The notes below the pieces were generated by a model. That model saw nothing but the letters and a program-made list of their open reading frames with translations, was not told the origin of the DNA and searched no databases. Positions 53,707 to 62,897 of a DNA stretch of 64,000 nucleotides are shown here, piece by piece; position 1 is the stretch's first letter, and every line of letters begins with the position of its first letter. Made by a program: the position numbers and the translations under genes. The stretch is from Neobacillus sp. WH10 (GTDB lineage: Bacteria; Bacillota; Bacilli; Bacillales; Cytobacillaceae). The stretch lies in the NCBI RefSeq assembly GCF_030123405.1, contig NZ_CP126110.1:4464001-4528000 (forward strand), read 5' to 3'.

Positions 53707-55129
53707 AAGCTGATAACGCCTCTTTTTGTTTAACTTTATCGTTCCTTTTCATTAATGGACCGTAGAAAAGACTCCCGCTTGCTATCAAGATTATTCCATA
53801 AATAAATGTTTTTATGTCCGCTGTTCCAGCGATTATAATCCAAATGGAATAAATCGTGGAAAGAAGAGCGATGATTCCATCTGTAATTCTTGATCGATCA
53901 CTCTTATACGTTTCTCCGGTAATAACCAATTTAAGCTGATAAATGGATGAAATAAAGTAAGGCACTAAATAGGCTAGAGTTGCTATCAGAATAATGAAAT
54001 CGAAAGCACCTGATATCGACTTTGATACCGTTGAAAAAATAAATAACTGACCAATTCCATTTGTCAAAAGAAGAGAAAAGGATGGTAACCCCTTTTTATT
54101 TTCTTTTAAAAAAGCAGGAAGAAATATCCCTTGTTTTGCTGCTTGATAAGGAACTTCTGCACTTAGCATTACCCAGCCAATCGTTGACCCAAATAAACTG
54201 ATTAAGCCGATTCCTGCTAACACTTTTCCGCTTAACGGTCCTAAAACAGATTGTATCGCGTCAATCATGGGCTTGTCAGAGTGAATTAGTGTGTTTTGAT
54301 CTAACATCCCCATCACAAGTGTGCTAATCCCCATATATATGGCTAAGGCAATAAATAAACCAAGAACCGTCGCCCGTTTCACATCCGTCTGTTTTTTAGC
54401 ACGGCCGGCAAACACAACCGCTGACTCGATGCCAATAAACGCCCACAATGTGTTTACGGCTGCATTATTGACTTGAGACATTATTCCAAGGGCGTGTCCT
54501 GCCTCGTCTGCCCTCACTGCCACAAATGGCAGGATATTGCTTTTTTCAAAGGCAAACAATCCAATAATGATAAACAAGAAAAAACCGATGACCTTTGCAG
54601 CTGTAGCAACAAAATTTAATTTCCCGGCACTTTCCATCCCGCGCATAATGATTAAGTGAATTCCCCATAACATAATCGTACAAACGATAAAAGTTAGTCC
54701 ATTACCAACCATGAGGGTAAAGCCGCCAATGGTAAACCATGGGGTCTTGCTGGTTAAAACCGGAAAGAAAGTTGATAAATAACCGGCGAAGGTTGTAATA
54801 ACGGCCACAATTCCAGCAAGATTTCCGATCCAGTATCCCCAGGACGACATAAATCCCGCTAAAATTGATGCCTGTGAACCTGGTTTAAAAAGCTCCTTGG
54901 CATAAATTTGCGGCCCGCCTGTTAAGTTTGGCTTGCGAATCGCTAAATTTCCAAATACTAGGGCAATCATCAAAACACCGAAACCGGTTAACAGCCATGC
55001 CATAATGACCCCAGCCGGACTAGCTGCCTCTGATAATGATCTTGGCAGCATGAATATCCCTGAACCTACCATATTTCCAACCACAAGTGCCGTTAATACC
55101 CAAAACCCTAATTTATTTGTCTTCCCCAT
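53705..55129 (-). CDS. APC-family basic amino acid/polyamine antiporter (ArcD/YvsH type)
   Basis: A 474-residue, twelve-helix transporter of the amino acid-polyamine-organocation family; N-terminal VGNMVGSGIFMLPRS and the later FIGIESAVVFAGRAKKQTDVKRAT motif fit arginine/ornithine-type antiporters. GAGAGGGGTTCTCACA precedes the ATG. Monocistronic. Exact substrate pair uncertain. Confidence 0.8.
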   Translation of the reverse strand: MGKTNKLGFWVLTALVVGNMVGSGIFMLPRSLSEAASPAGVIMAWLLTGFGVLMIALVFGNLAIRKPNLTGGPQIYAKELFKPGSQASILAGFMSSWGYWIGNLAGIVAVITTFAGYLSTFFPVLTSKTPWFTIGGFTLMVGNGLTFIVCTIMLWGIHLIIMRGMESAGKLNFVATAAKVIGFFLFIIIGLFAFEKSNILPFVAVRADEAGHALGIMSQVNNAAVNTLWAFIGIESAVVFAGRAKKQTDVKRATVLGLFIALAIYMGISTLVMGMLDQNTLIHSDKPMIDAIQSVLGPLSGKVLAGIGLISLFGSTIGWVMLSAEVPYQAAKQGIFLPAFLKENKKGLPSFSLLLTNGIGQLFIFSTVSKSISGAFDFIILIATLAYLVPYFISSIYQLKLVITGETYKSDRSRITDGIIALLSTIYSIWIIIAGTADIKTFIYGIILIASGSLFYGPLMKRNDKVKQKEALSA

Positions 55130-55312
55130 TGTGAGAACCCCTCTCGATGCTTTTATCTCTTTTATGATTTCCGAATAATGATTATGTTACTAGAATACGC
55201 TCGAGCATATCCTTTGTCAATGGAAAATTTTATCGTGATAAAGCATTAGAGGATTAAAATATCAGCATTCAAATAATGTACACAGGTTGTTACTTTTTAA
55301 AGGAACAATATT

Positions 55313-55345
55313 CAAAAAAAAGACTGCCCTTTTTTAGGCAATCTC
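55313..55345 (-). terminator. Probable nadE terminator, displaced by a repeat
   Basis: Minus-strand GATTGCC/GGCAGTC hairpin followed by a run of eight T. It lies 115 bases beyond the nadE stop, with a family A repeat between. Confidence 0.75.
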
Positions 55346-55390
55346 TTCACTCCGCATTTTTTATTTGTATGAGTTCTTTTACCCTTAATA

Positions 55391-55453
55391 ACTGTCTAGC
55401 CCCAGCTCCTTAGAGCTTTAGGGTCATAAGCCCGCTCTATTCAAGGCGTTTCC
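55391..55453 (-). repeat. Dispersed repeat family A, copy 4 (short)
   Basis: Minus strand: GGAAACGCCTTGAATAGAGC to AGCTGGGGCTAGACAGTT, a shortened family A unit with variant ends. It lies just past the nadE stop. Confidence 0.6.
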
Positions 55454-55459
55454 AATTTC

Positions 55460-56281
55460 TTATTTCCACCAATCATCAAACATACTAGCAGGAAGTTGCC
55501 GTTTATGTACAGTGATGATATACCGCTTTTCAATCTTTTCTGCGACTTCTTTAGAAACAGACTTCCCTTCAAGATAGTCATCAAGTTCATCATAGGTTAT
55601 CCCAAGCTCTGTTTCATCTGCCTGACCTGGTTTCTGGTCAAGCAGGTCTGCAGTTGGAACCTTTAAGTAAAGTCGTTCGTCTGCTCTAAGTTCTTTAAGT
55701 AAGGCTTTGCCCTGCCGTTTCGTTAAGCCAGTCAATGGAAGGAGGTCTGCGCCGCCATCCCCATACTTTGTATAGAAACCAGTAACCGCTTCTGCGGCAT
55801 GATCTGTACCGATCACAAGCAGCCCTTCCATGCCGCCGACGGCATATTGAGCAATCATTCTCATTCTCGCCTTAACATTACCTTTTTGATAATCACTTAT
55901 CGACCCGCCCTCATAACTTTGGTCATATTCTTTTTGCACTTCATCAACAGCTGCCTTGATATTAAAGCTCGTTTCCCGATCAGCTTGGATAAACGCTAAA
56001 GATAGCTTAGCATCTTCCTCATCCTGTTGGACTCCGTATGGAAGACGGACAGCAACAAACATCGCTTCGGTTCCTTCGTTACGCAGTTCCTCGACTGCCA
56101 GCTGGGCGAGACGTCCGGCAAGTGTCGAATCCTGGCCTCCGCTGATTCCTAAAACATAGCCTTTTGCCTTTGTTTTAAGCAGGTAATTTTTTAAAAAATC
56201 AATCCGCTTTCGAATCTCTTCTTTTGGTTGAATGTTTGGCGTAACATTTAATTCCTTCATAATCTGTGCTTGTAAACTCAT
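55460..56281 (-). CDS. nadE: NAD synthetase, ammonia-dependent (NadE)
   Basis: Makes NAD from deamido-NAD, ATP and ammonia. The 273-residue product lacks a glutaminase domain, has the ATP pyrophosphatase P-loop SGGQDS (47-52), the ALTK-type region GLTKRQGKALL and the DLLDQKPGQADE motif. Cytoplasmic homodimer in the family. Monocistronic. Confidence 0.96.
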   Translation of the reverse strand: MSLQAQIMKELNVTPNIQPKEEIRKRIDFLKNYLLKTKAKGYVLGISGGQDSTLAGRLAQLAVEELRNEGTEAMFVAVRLPYGVQQDEEDAKLSLAFIQADRETSFNIKAAVDEVQKEYDQSYEGGSISDYQKGNVKARMRMIAQYAVGGMEGLLVIGTDHAAEAVTGFYTKYGDGGADLLPLTGLTKRQGKALLKELRADERLYLKVPTADLLDQKPGQADETELGITYDELDDYLEGKSVSKEVAEKIEKRYIITVHKRQLPASMFDDWWK

Positions 56282-56322
56282 CCCTCGAGCCCCCTGCTAA
56301 AATTATTGATATATGTACTTTA

Positions 56323-57399
56323 TCATAAATGCTTTTCATTCATCATCTTATAAACGTCCTTGGCAACCTGATGGATGTCAATCCCTTTGTCGCGAACATT
56401 CAAGAGGATTGCAATTGAGGTTTTATTTTTAAAATAAACATGAAGCGATTCCCATCCCCCCACGGCACCCCTGCTATAGACCATGGAATCTAAGACATAA
56501 AGTCCTAAACCATAATTTGATTTCGGTCCTGGAGTCAGCATTTCCTTTAAACTTTGTTTAGAAATAAGCTTTCCACTCATTAATGCTTCATCAAATAAAC
56601 ATAAATCCAGAACTGTGGAATAAATATCACCGCATCCAAAAAGCAAATTAGTATTCAATCTCTTTGCCGGTATCAATTGGTTTCCAAGTTTTAAATAGCC
56701 TGTTGAATAAACCGGTGGCATATCCGAAATAAAACCCGAATTCCCCATCGAAGCCTTGTTGAATATATTTTTCTGAATGTATTTATGGAGCGGTTCCCCG
56801 GACACTTTTTCCACTATAAACCCAAGAACCAAATAATTAATATCATTGTAATCCCATTGAGTACCTGCAGGGAACCTAATCGATGTTGTATTGAGCCTTT
56901 TCACAATTGCTGCAGGCTTCTTTTTACCTAAATCCCAACGAGGAGCCTGGATTCCAGAGGTGTGGTTTAATAAATGGATGAGTTTGATGTTCTTCCCATT
57001 TGGAAAGTCTGGTATGAAAGTTGACACAGAATCTTGGATGGTTAATTTCCCTTGATCCTGGAGCTGCATAATACTTGTCGCAACCATCAGCTTCGTAATT
57101 GAAGCAATCGGATGTGCTGTCGATGGTTGGTTTGCGATTTGCCTTTTCCTATTAGCAAACCCCACTCCCTCTTGAAAAATAATTTCATTCTTCTTTACAA
57201 TAGCAATACTGCCATTTACATGATGAGAAATTAAATATTTTCTTATTCCTTTTTGAATGCTGTTTTCTGTCTGATTATTTTCATAGTGTGCTGAAACGTT
57301 ATATTTGGATTTGAGTATGTTTATACTATTTTGGCAGCCTGCTGTCCCGAAGAAAATAGAAGAAACTAATAATAACCATTTATAAATGGTTCTTCTCAT
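56323..57399 (-). CDS. Serine beta-lactamase-like lipoprotein with a changed second motif
   Basis: A 358-residue class C-type penicillin-recognising/esterase protein, lipobox TAGC (Cys22), so membrane anchored. Nucleophile motif SITK (Ser100, Lys103). The usual YSN is YND (Tyr184-Asp186), losing the conserved Asn, and the expected HxG/KTG is replaced by GAVGGWES. It may be an esterase/hydrolase on cell-wall fragments rather than a penicillin-binding enzyme. AAGTGGTTTAAA precedes the ATG. Confidence 0.8.
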   Translation of the reverse strand: MRRTIYKWLLLVSSIFFGTAGCQNSINILKSKYNVSAHYENNQTENSIQKGIRKYLISHHVNGSIAIVKKNEIIFQEGVGFANRKRQIANQPSTAHPIASITKLMVATSIMQLQDQGKLTIQDSVSTFIPDFPNGKNIKLIHLLNHTSGIQAPRWDLGKKKPAAIVKRLNTTSIRFPAGTQWDYNDINYLVLGFIVEKVSGEPLHKYIQKNIFNKASMGNSGFISDMPPVYSTGYLKLGNQLIPAKRLNTNLLFGCGDIYSTVLDLCLFDEALMSGKLISKQSLKEMLTPGPKSNYGLGLYVLDSMVYSRGAVGGWESLHVYFKNKTSIAILLNVRDKGIDIHQVAKDVYKMMNEKHL

Positions 57400-57561
57400 T
57401 TTAAACCACTTCTTCCTCTTTCCAGTTGTTTATTCATGTACTTATTATGTATGATTAAACAATGCGTTACTCCATTTTGCTGCTTTTAGGCGGTTTTTTC
57501 GTTTCTAGAAGTAGTTTTAAACAAAATTTAAAGAATTATTGAAGAGTTGGAGGTACTAAAA

Positions 57562-58074
57562 ATGGAAGCAAAAACGTGTAATGAATCAAGAGTCGTAAGG
57601 ACGAGCAGGATTTTTCCGAATGACGTTAATAACCATAATACCTTGTTTGGCGGGAAGTTACTTAGTGATATTGATATGGTTGCCTCTATATCTGCAACAA
57701 GACATTCCAGGACTGAATGCGTAACTGCATCTATTGATTCTGTCGATTTCCTAAGCCCGATTACACCGAAGGATTCGGTTTGTATTGAAACCTTTGTCAC
57801 ATCTACTGGAACGTCTTCAATGGAGATTTTCGTCAAGGTCATTGCAGAAAAGCTAATTTCTGGTGACCGAAAAATTGCCGCCACCGCCTTCTTGACGTTT
57901 GTCGCGTTAGATAAAAATGGAAAGCCATCAAAAGTCCCAAGCATTATCCCTGAAACTGAAGAAGAAAAGAAGCTTCATGAAACCAGCGGAGAAAGAGCGG
58001 AGAAGCGGAAAAAGCATCGGAAAAGCAGTAAAGAACTGGCAAGTGTTTTTACTACCCATAAACCATGGGAATAA
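57562..58074 (+). CDS. Hot-dog fold acyl-CoA thioesterase (YkhA type)
   Basis: A 170-residue cytoplasmic thioesterase: RIFPNDVNNHNTLFGGKLLSDIDMVA active-site segment with Asn/Asp, and FLSPITPKDSVCIETFV. A basic tail (KRKKHRKSSKELA) follows. GGAGGTACTAAAA precedes the ATG. Hydrolyses acyl-CoAs; role probably in lipid or CoA homeostasis. Confidence 0.88.
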   Translation: MEAKTCNESRVVRTSRIFPNDVNNHNTLFGGKLLSDIDMVASISATRHSRTECVTASIDSVDFLSPITPKDSVCIETFVTSTGTSSMEIFVKVIAEKLISGDRKIAATAFLTFVALDKNGKPSKVPSIIPETEEEKKLHETSGERAEKRKKHRKSSKELASVFTTHKPWE

Positions 58075-58084
58075 GAAAAGCAAA

Positions 58085-58110
58085 AGGTTCGTGCTTATAA
58101 GCGCGAACCT
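58085..58110 (+). terminator. Possible thioesterase gene terminator
   Basis: AGGTTCGTGCTT/AAGCGCGAACCT hairpin; only weak T-richness (AATTCAATTT) follows. Confidence 0.5.
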
Positions 58111-58179
58111 AATTCAATTTCTGAGGATCTTTATTCCCAATCACGACAACAATTTATTCCCCTTCATGCAGCCCATTTC

Positions 58180-59154
58180 CTATTCTGCTGGTGATTCACT
58201 GCGGTTTTGCCATGTCATCACGCCATCCTCTTCATCTATCTCTATTGTGACATCGACGACCCCTCTTTCCGCCATAATTTTTTCCTCTAAACGGTCTTTA
58301 ATATCATCAGCCGCAGCAACAGTTAAACCTGGATCTATTTCAATTTCCAATTCAACGTGCAGGTCTTCTCCCTCTTTAATGACAGTAATGTCCTGGATGT
58401 CCTTTACATCAGGATCTTCCATAACAAGTACCCCGATTTTGTTTTCCATTTCCTCATCTGCCTGGCCAATTACACCCGCAGCATTGTCTAAAAAGACCTT
58501 CCCAACCACAAAAAACATCATCGCACCAATCAGCATCGAAGCAATCCCCTCTAACTGGTGGAAATTCGTAAAGTGGGCAATCACAACGGCTATAATCGCT
58601 AACAAACCGCCCGAAGCTGCCACAAGGTCTTCCATAAACACAAGCTTTGTCGCTGGTTTTGCTTTTCCTAAATTGGCAAAACTTTTTGCAAAAACACTCG
58701 GACCACTTGCTTTTACATCAATTTCATGTAAAATTTCTTTCATTGCTTTAAACAAGACAAATGTTTCAAGAATCGTAGAAACGGCTAGGACAATAATATT
58801 AATCATAAACCCGCCGGACTTTGTTGGATGTAAAACATGGTGCCATCCTTCTTTAATGGTTTCAAACGCCATAATGCCGACTATCAACACTGCGCCCAAA
58901 AGAACTAAATTTACTAAGCGGCCAAATCCATTCGGAAATTTTTCTGTTGGCGCCTTTTTACTTAAGGCTGATCCGATAAACACAAATAACTGATTGGCTG
59001 CATCCCCGAGACTATGCATCGTTTCGGCAAACATCGCAACATTGCCAGTATACAAAAAGGCAACACCTTTAATAATCGAAATAATCGTATTAATAATGGC
59101 GGCAAGCATGGCCGACTTATTTCCGCGTTTCAAAAGCTGTAATAATTCTCCCAT
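58180..59154 (-). CDS. Cation diffusion facilitator (CDF) family transporter
   Basis: A 324-residue CDF: six helices, HSLGDAANQ (metal-site Asp with His) in helix 2 and a second His/Asp pair in FMEDLVAASG, plus a C-terminal cytoplasmic beta domain (VKDIQDITVIKEGEDLHVELEIE). This type (HTxxD-less, HSxGD) includes Zn/Co or Mn exporters. Starts ATG after AGAGGATTCG. Divergent from the AlkD-like gene. Confidence 0.85.
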   Translation of the reverse strand: MGELLQLLKRGNKSAMLAAIINTIISIIKGVAFLYTGNVAMFAETMHSLGDAANQLFVFIGSALSKKAPTEKFPNGFGRLVNLVLLGAVLIVGIMAFETIKEGWHHVLHPTKSGGFMINIIVLAVSTILETFVLFKAMKEILHEIDVKASGPSVFAKSFANLGKAKPATKLVFMEDLVAASGGLLAIIAVVIAHFTNFHQLEGIASMLIGAMMFFVVGKVFLDNAAGVIGQADEEMENKIGVLVMEDPDVKDIQDITVIKEGEDLHVELEIEIDPGLTVAAADDIKDRLEEKIMAERGVVDVTIEIDEEDGVMTWQNRSESPAE

Positions 59155-59299
59155 CGAATCCTCTTTTCTTATACATTATTAAGTTGTCTTACTTTAATAT
59201 TTTCTAACATACCATATTTCATTAATAATTGATGCGTAGCAAAAGGAAATTTTCCCAAAATGATGATAAAATGAGGAAAAATGCTTGGAGGGTACCATA

Positions 59300-60007
59300 A
59301 TGACATTGGATGAAATCATATGGAAGCTTGCAGAGTTAGGGACGGAGCAAACGAAAAAAACGTTTATCAACCATGGTGCACAAGGATCCCTTTTCGGGGT
59401 AAAAGTTGGCGATTTAAAAAAGCTGGTGAAGCCGGTTAAAAAAGATCAAGAGTTAGCATTGGCGCTATACAATACTGGTAATTCCGATGCCATGTATTTA
59501 GCAGGACTTTCCGTCAACCCAAAATTGATGACGAAAGAAACGCTCCAAGATTGGGTTAAGCATGCTAACTGGTATATGCATGCCGAATATACAGTGGCAA
59601 GAGCCGCCGCTGAAAGCTCCTTTGCACTTGACCTTGCACGGGAATGGATGAAATCGGATGTAGAAATGACGGCCGTAGCCGGGTGGAGTACATATGCGAA
59701 TTACTTATCGATTACAGCTGATGAAAAATTAGACCTAGAGGAAATTCGTACCCTTTTACAGCAAGTGGAAACCACCATTCACGAAGAAAAAAACCGTGTT
59801 CGTTATGTGATGAATGGCTTTGTAATCAGTGTTGGGGCCTATGTTACGGCATTGCATGAGGAAGCAAAAAAGATGGCTGAAAAGATTGGCAAGGTACATG
59901 TCGATGTCGGGAATACAGCTTGTAAAGTGCCTTTAGCAACCGAGTACATTAAAAAAATTGAGCTTCATGACAAGATTGGAGTTAAGAAGAAAACCTGTAT
60001 TTGTTAA
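59300..60007 (+). CDS. DNA alkylation repair protein family (AlkD-like HEAT)
   Basis: A 235-residue helical-repeat protein of the AlkC/AlkD superfamily, DNA_alkylation domain. Conserved: GVKVGDLKKLVK, LAGLSVNPKLMTKE (helix), AEYTVARAAAESSFA, VAGWSTYANYLS, and the CKVPLATEYIKK end. The catalytic residues of B. cereus AlkD cannot be assigned safely; it may be a DNA-binding or glycosylase-like protein. GGAGGGTACCATA precedes the ATG at 59300. Confidence 0.8.
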   Translation: MTLDEIIWKLAELGTEQTKKTFINHGAQGSLFGVKVGDLKKLVKPVKKDQELALALYNTGNSDAMYLAGLSVNPKLMTKETLQDWVKHANWYMHAEYTVARAAAESSFALDLAREWMKSDVEMTAVAGWSTYANYLSITADEKLDLEEIRTLLQQVETTIHEEKNRVRYVMNGFVISVGAYVTALHEEAKKMAEKIGKVHVDVGNTACKVPLATEYIKKIELHDKIGVKKKTCIC

Positions 60008-60026
60008 CGATTAAGTATAGAAAACA

Positions 60027-60055
60027 GCCCCTGGCTAAGCGCGCAGGGGCCTTAC
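60027..60055 (+). terminator. AlkD-like gene terminator
   Basis: GCCCCTG/CAGGGGC hairpin followed by CTTACTC; moderate T-richness. Confidence 0.6.
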
Positions 60056-60058
60056 TCA

Positions 60059-60292
60059 TTAAACATTCTTCAGCACCAAATATAAGCGGTTATTTCTTTC
60101 GTTCTGCTCTTCAGCCGATGCTAAATCATATTTTTTTAAGAGATGAAAAACCTCATTTAAAATATTTTGTGTATGATCTTTGGTAAAAAACTGATTAAAT
60201 AACTCCTTCATCTCCTCAGGTAAAAAAGCTGCTTGGGATTCGTATTTACTTATAACATCTTCCTGCGAGTGATCTAGCTTGCATTCGCTCAT
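60059..60292 (-). CDS. Unrecognised 77-residue protein
   Basis: AAGGAGGATTTCTTT is an ideal ribosome site for this ATG. The product is acidic-basic amphipathic helical: SQEDVISKYESQAAFLPEEMKELF then HTQNILNEVFHLLKKYDLASAEEQNERNNRLY. No signal peptide or cysteine pair beyond Cys4. I recognise no family; likely lineage-specific. Confidence 0.65.
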   Translation of the reverse strand: MSECKLDHSQEDVISKYESQAAFLPEEMKELFNQFFTKDHTQNILNEVFHLLKKYDLASAEEQNERNNRLYLVLKNV

Positions 60293-60346
60293 AAAGAAAT
60301 CCTCCTTATAAAGTTCTTACTTTTAGAATAGCAGAAATCAGCCAAA

Positions 60347-60376
60347 AGAAAAAAGCCTATAAGAAAAGGCTTTTTC
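60347..60376 (-). terminator. AI-2E-family gene terminator
   Basis: Minus-strand AAAAAGCCT/AGGCTTTT hairpin followed by T-run; overlaps the gene's stop. Confidence 0.85.
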
Positions 60377-61397
60377 ACAATACTTTTTTACTATCCGTCA
60401 CATCTAATACATCCAAAAGGAACACAAATATAGGTATTCCAATAATCAGACCCCACACTCCCAAAAAGTGCTCGGAGAAAATCAAGACAATAAATGTATA
60501 GAAGACAGGAAGATTTGTTTTTGAACTCATTAAATTTGGATTTAAAATATAAGTTTCAATGCCATGAATAATCGCAATCGCAATCCCGACATAGAGAACC
60601 TTCATTATGCCGCCAATACTATAGGCAATAATCACAAGTGGGATTAATGAAATTATCACACCGGCAACCGGGATTAATCCCAAAACAAAAATCATAATCG
60701 ATAAACCGCCTAGCTGCGGGAAATCAAGCAGCCATAAGGAGATGGTTGTAAGAATACAGTTCACCAAAGCAATTATTAATTGTGCTTCAATTACTTTACC
60801 GAACGTTCCAACGAATTTGTGTGCAAAATATTCAATTTCTACGTAGATGGATGAGATCTTGCTCGTTCTAAATTTCTTTGTAAATTCAATTAAGCGCGGT
60901 TTTTCTAATAAGCAAAATAAGCTCAACAAAAGCGCCATTAACACTTGCAAGGTAATTTTGCTAATATCAGTTATATTCTTAATTAAGAAGGTAAAGCCCT
61001 GCTCAAGGTAACTGGAAATTTGAATTTCCTCTAAACGGCTCATCACATAACTCAAGACGATATTATCATGCTTCGAGGTATAAAAAGCAGTTAACTGTTT
61101 GATCAATGCGGTAATTTCACCAGCAATCATCGGCAGGTACATGACTAAACCGTAAGAAAACAAACCGACAATACAGGCATATGATACAATCACAATCAAC
61201 CTGCGATTAAGGGGAATTTTCTTTTCAATAAATTGAACTAACCGATCCATTAAAAAAGTAAAAATAAACGTGAGTAAAATTAAATTGATCATTGATCTCA
61301 TCGCATATAAAACGATCGCAATCAATACAAAAATTGCTATTCTTTTAAATCCGCTGCTCTGCAAAAGTTTATTTATCATGCAATTATCAAACCCCAT
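60375..61397 (-). CDS. AI-2E family (PerM/UPF0118-like) membrane protein
   Basis: A 340-residue polytopic protein with about eight helices: two N-terminal, a cytoplasmic loop, then the tail HGIETYILNPNLMSSKTNLPVF with LGVWGLIIGIPIF, the AI-2E/PerM signature. Family roles include autoinducer or sodium-coupled transport; none can be assigned. The start is uncertain: ATG 61397 has no clear ribosome site, ATG 61379 has a weak GGGG upstream. Confidence 0.8.
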   Translation of the reverse strand: MGFDNCMINKLLQSSGFKRIAIFVLIAIVLYAMRSMINLILLTFIFTFLMDRLVQFIEKKIPLNRRLIVIVSYACIVGLFSYGLVMYLPMIAGEITALIKQLTAFYTSKHDNIVLSYVMSRLEEIQISSYLEQGFTFLIKNITDISKITLQVLMALLLSLFCLLEKPRLIEFTKKFRTSKISSIYVEIEYFAHKFVGTFGKVIEAQLIIALVNCILTTISLWLLDFPQLGGLSIMIFVLGLIPVAGVIISLIPLVIIAYSIGGIMKVLYVGIAIAIIHGIETYILNPNLMSSKTNLPVFYTFIVLIFSEHFLGVWGLIIGIPIFVFLLDVLDVTDSKKVL

Positions 61398-61463
61398 TAT
61401 TTTTACTTTATATATACATGTTTATTATATCAAACCTCTAGGTAATCTGTCCTTATTAAAATG

Positions 61464-62474
61464 CTATCTTGCACTAAATTGAACCGGTGTCATGGTATTG
61501 TCAATTGCTTTACCTTCAAAGCCATGTTGACTTAAATAGTCAAGCAGTGCTGGCAGATGGGCAAGTGTTTCCTGTCTTTCGTGTAAAAGTATCACGATTG
61601 GCCCATTATGGTCTGCTAATCTATTTAATTGCTCAATGACGCTGTCGACGTAGCGTGCATCCTTATAATACCAGTCCTTGCTGTCAATATTCCAATCCCA
61701 CATTAAATATCCATTATCATGAACTGCTTGGCGATATCCCACTGTCATATGGGGAACGCTGCCGTATGGGGTTCTCATAATATATGAATCAACACCGGAT
61801 ATTTCTTTTAACGTGTTCCGGTTTTGTGTTAATTCCGAGATAATAGAATTGACTGATGCATAAAAAACTTTCGGGTTGTGGGACACACTGTGAAGACCAA
61901 CTGTCTCTCCATTTTGAACCATCAACTTTACCGCATCGGGGTATTTCCGGATATTTCCGTCAATCATAAAGAAAGTCGCTTTATAATGATACTGTTCCAA
62001 TAGTGCAATAATCTCACCGGAGAAAGCTGCGGGACCGTCATCAAATGTTAGATATACCGTTTTATGGTTCCCCTCTGGCTGCGTATTATTTTGATTTGGC
62101 TGGGTTGCATTGGATTCCTTTTCCGGTGTTTGAGGAGTTCCTGTTTCTTGAGTGGCATTTTGTGCCGCGGCAGTATCCTTAGTAGTAGTTTCTTGTTCTT
62201 GATCTTGTTTATTTCTCGAAGATATTGCTTTATCTTGCTGTTTTTGCATCCGTTCTTTTTCAAGTTTTAAGTCCTTTGTGTTCCTGTCAATCGATTCTGG
62301 TGTATGGCTTTTAGCTGCTACACGTTTAATATTTTCATTTTTTTCGTGATTACTAGGTTCGCTTGCAGCCTTCGCCTGAAAATAATTGCTCACAAATATC
62401 CCTGCAAACAAGAACCCTATCGCAATAATGACAATTACTATCCCTCTTGACCATCCGCTTTTTAGATACCCCAT
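61464..62474 (-). CDS. Polysaccharide (peptidoglycan) deacetylase, membrane anchored
   Basis: A 336-residue carbohydrate esterase 4 protein: N-terminal anchor at 11-30, a charged/Gln-rich stalk (about 36-136), NodB domain with TFDDGP (143-148; metal Asp146), HSVSH (His195, His199) and RTPYGS (Arg234). Likely deacetylates GlcNAc or MurNAc in the wall. GAGGGTATGAACA precedes the ATG. Confidence 0.9.
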   Translation of the reverse strand: MGYLKSGWSRGIVIVIIAIGFLFAGIFVSNYFQAKAASEPSNHEKNENIKRVAAKSHTPESIDRNTKDLKLEKERMQKQQDKAISSRNKQDQEQETTTKDTAAAQNATQETGTPQTPEKESNATQPNQNNTQPEGNHKTVYLTFDDGPAAFSGEIIALLEQYHYKATFFMIDGNIRKYPDAVKLMVQNGETVGLHSVSHNPKVFYASVNSIISELTQNRNTLKEISGVDSYIMRTPYGSVPHMTVGYRQAVHDNGYLMWDWNIDSKDWYYKDARYVDSVIEQLNRLADHNGPIVILLHERQETLAHLPALLDYLSQHGFEGKAIDNTMTPVQFSAR

Positions 62475-62803
62475 TGTTCATACCCTCTTTGTTGTTTTTT
62501 CCTTCCTTCATTATAGACGAACGAAAGGCCAAATTGTTTCTAATCTATTAAAAATATTACAATTCTATTAAATTTATTGGATATTACTAGTAAATTCGAC
62601 ATCAAATTTTGACAAAAATATGTAAAGCCCAATTTCCACATGATAATTTACAACTTTTTACCAATCTATTATACCAGCAATAAATGGGAAAAAGTAGCAA
62701 AAAAAAGAAAAAATAAATCAGAGATCTCAAAAAGGAGTACAGGCAAATTCTGTTACAGATTGACATACATATTCAATGAACAAGATTAATGGAGGTGAGA
62801 TTG

Positions 62804-62830
62804 GTGTCAGGTCGCGGACTCGTTTATTGA
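62804..62830 (+). pseudogene. Eight-codon stub resembling YjcZ-type N-terminus
   Basis: GGAGGTGAG is followed by a GTG frame reading MSGRGLVY then TGA. YjcZ-family spore proteins start MSG-G-Y/F before a hydrophobic helix; here the rest is missing. It may be a decayed gene or chance. Confidence 0.25.
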
Positions 62831-62848
62831 GGAAAGATTTTTGAGCAA

Positions 62849-62888
62849 TAAAAAAGAGAACAATTTTCAACTAGGAAAACCGAACTCT
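62849..62888 (-). terminator. SinR-like regulator gene terminator
   Basis: Minus-strand AGAGTTCGGTTTTC/GAAAATTGTTCTCT stem with T-run after it, ten bases past the stop. Confidence 0.75.
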
Positions 62889-62897
62889 TTACAATTG

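Noticed and set aside
57917..58993. Long plus-strand frame over the CDF gene
   Set aside because: Low-complexity Ser/Thr/Ile translation antisense to a clear CDF transporter; no ribosome site.
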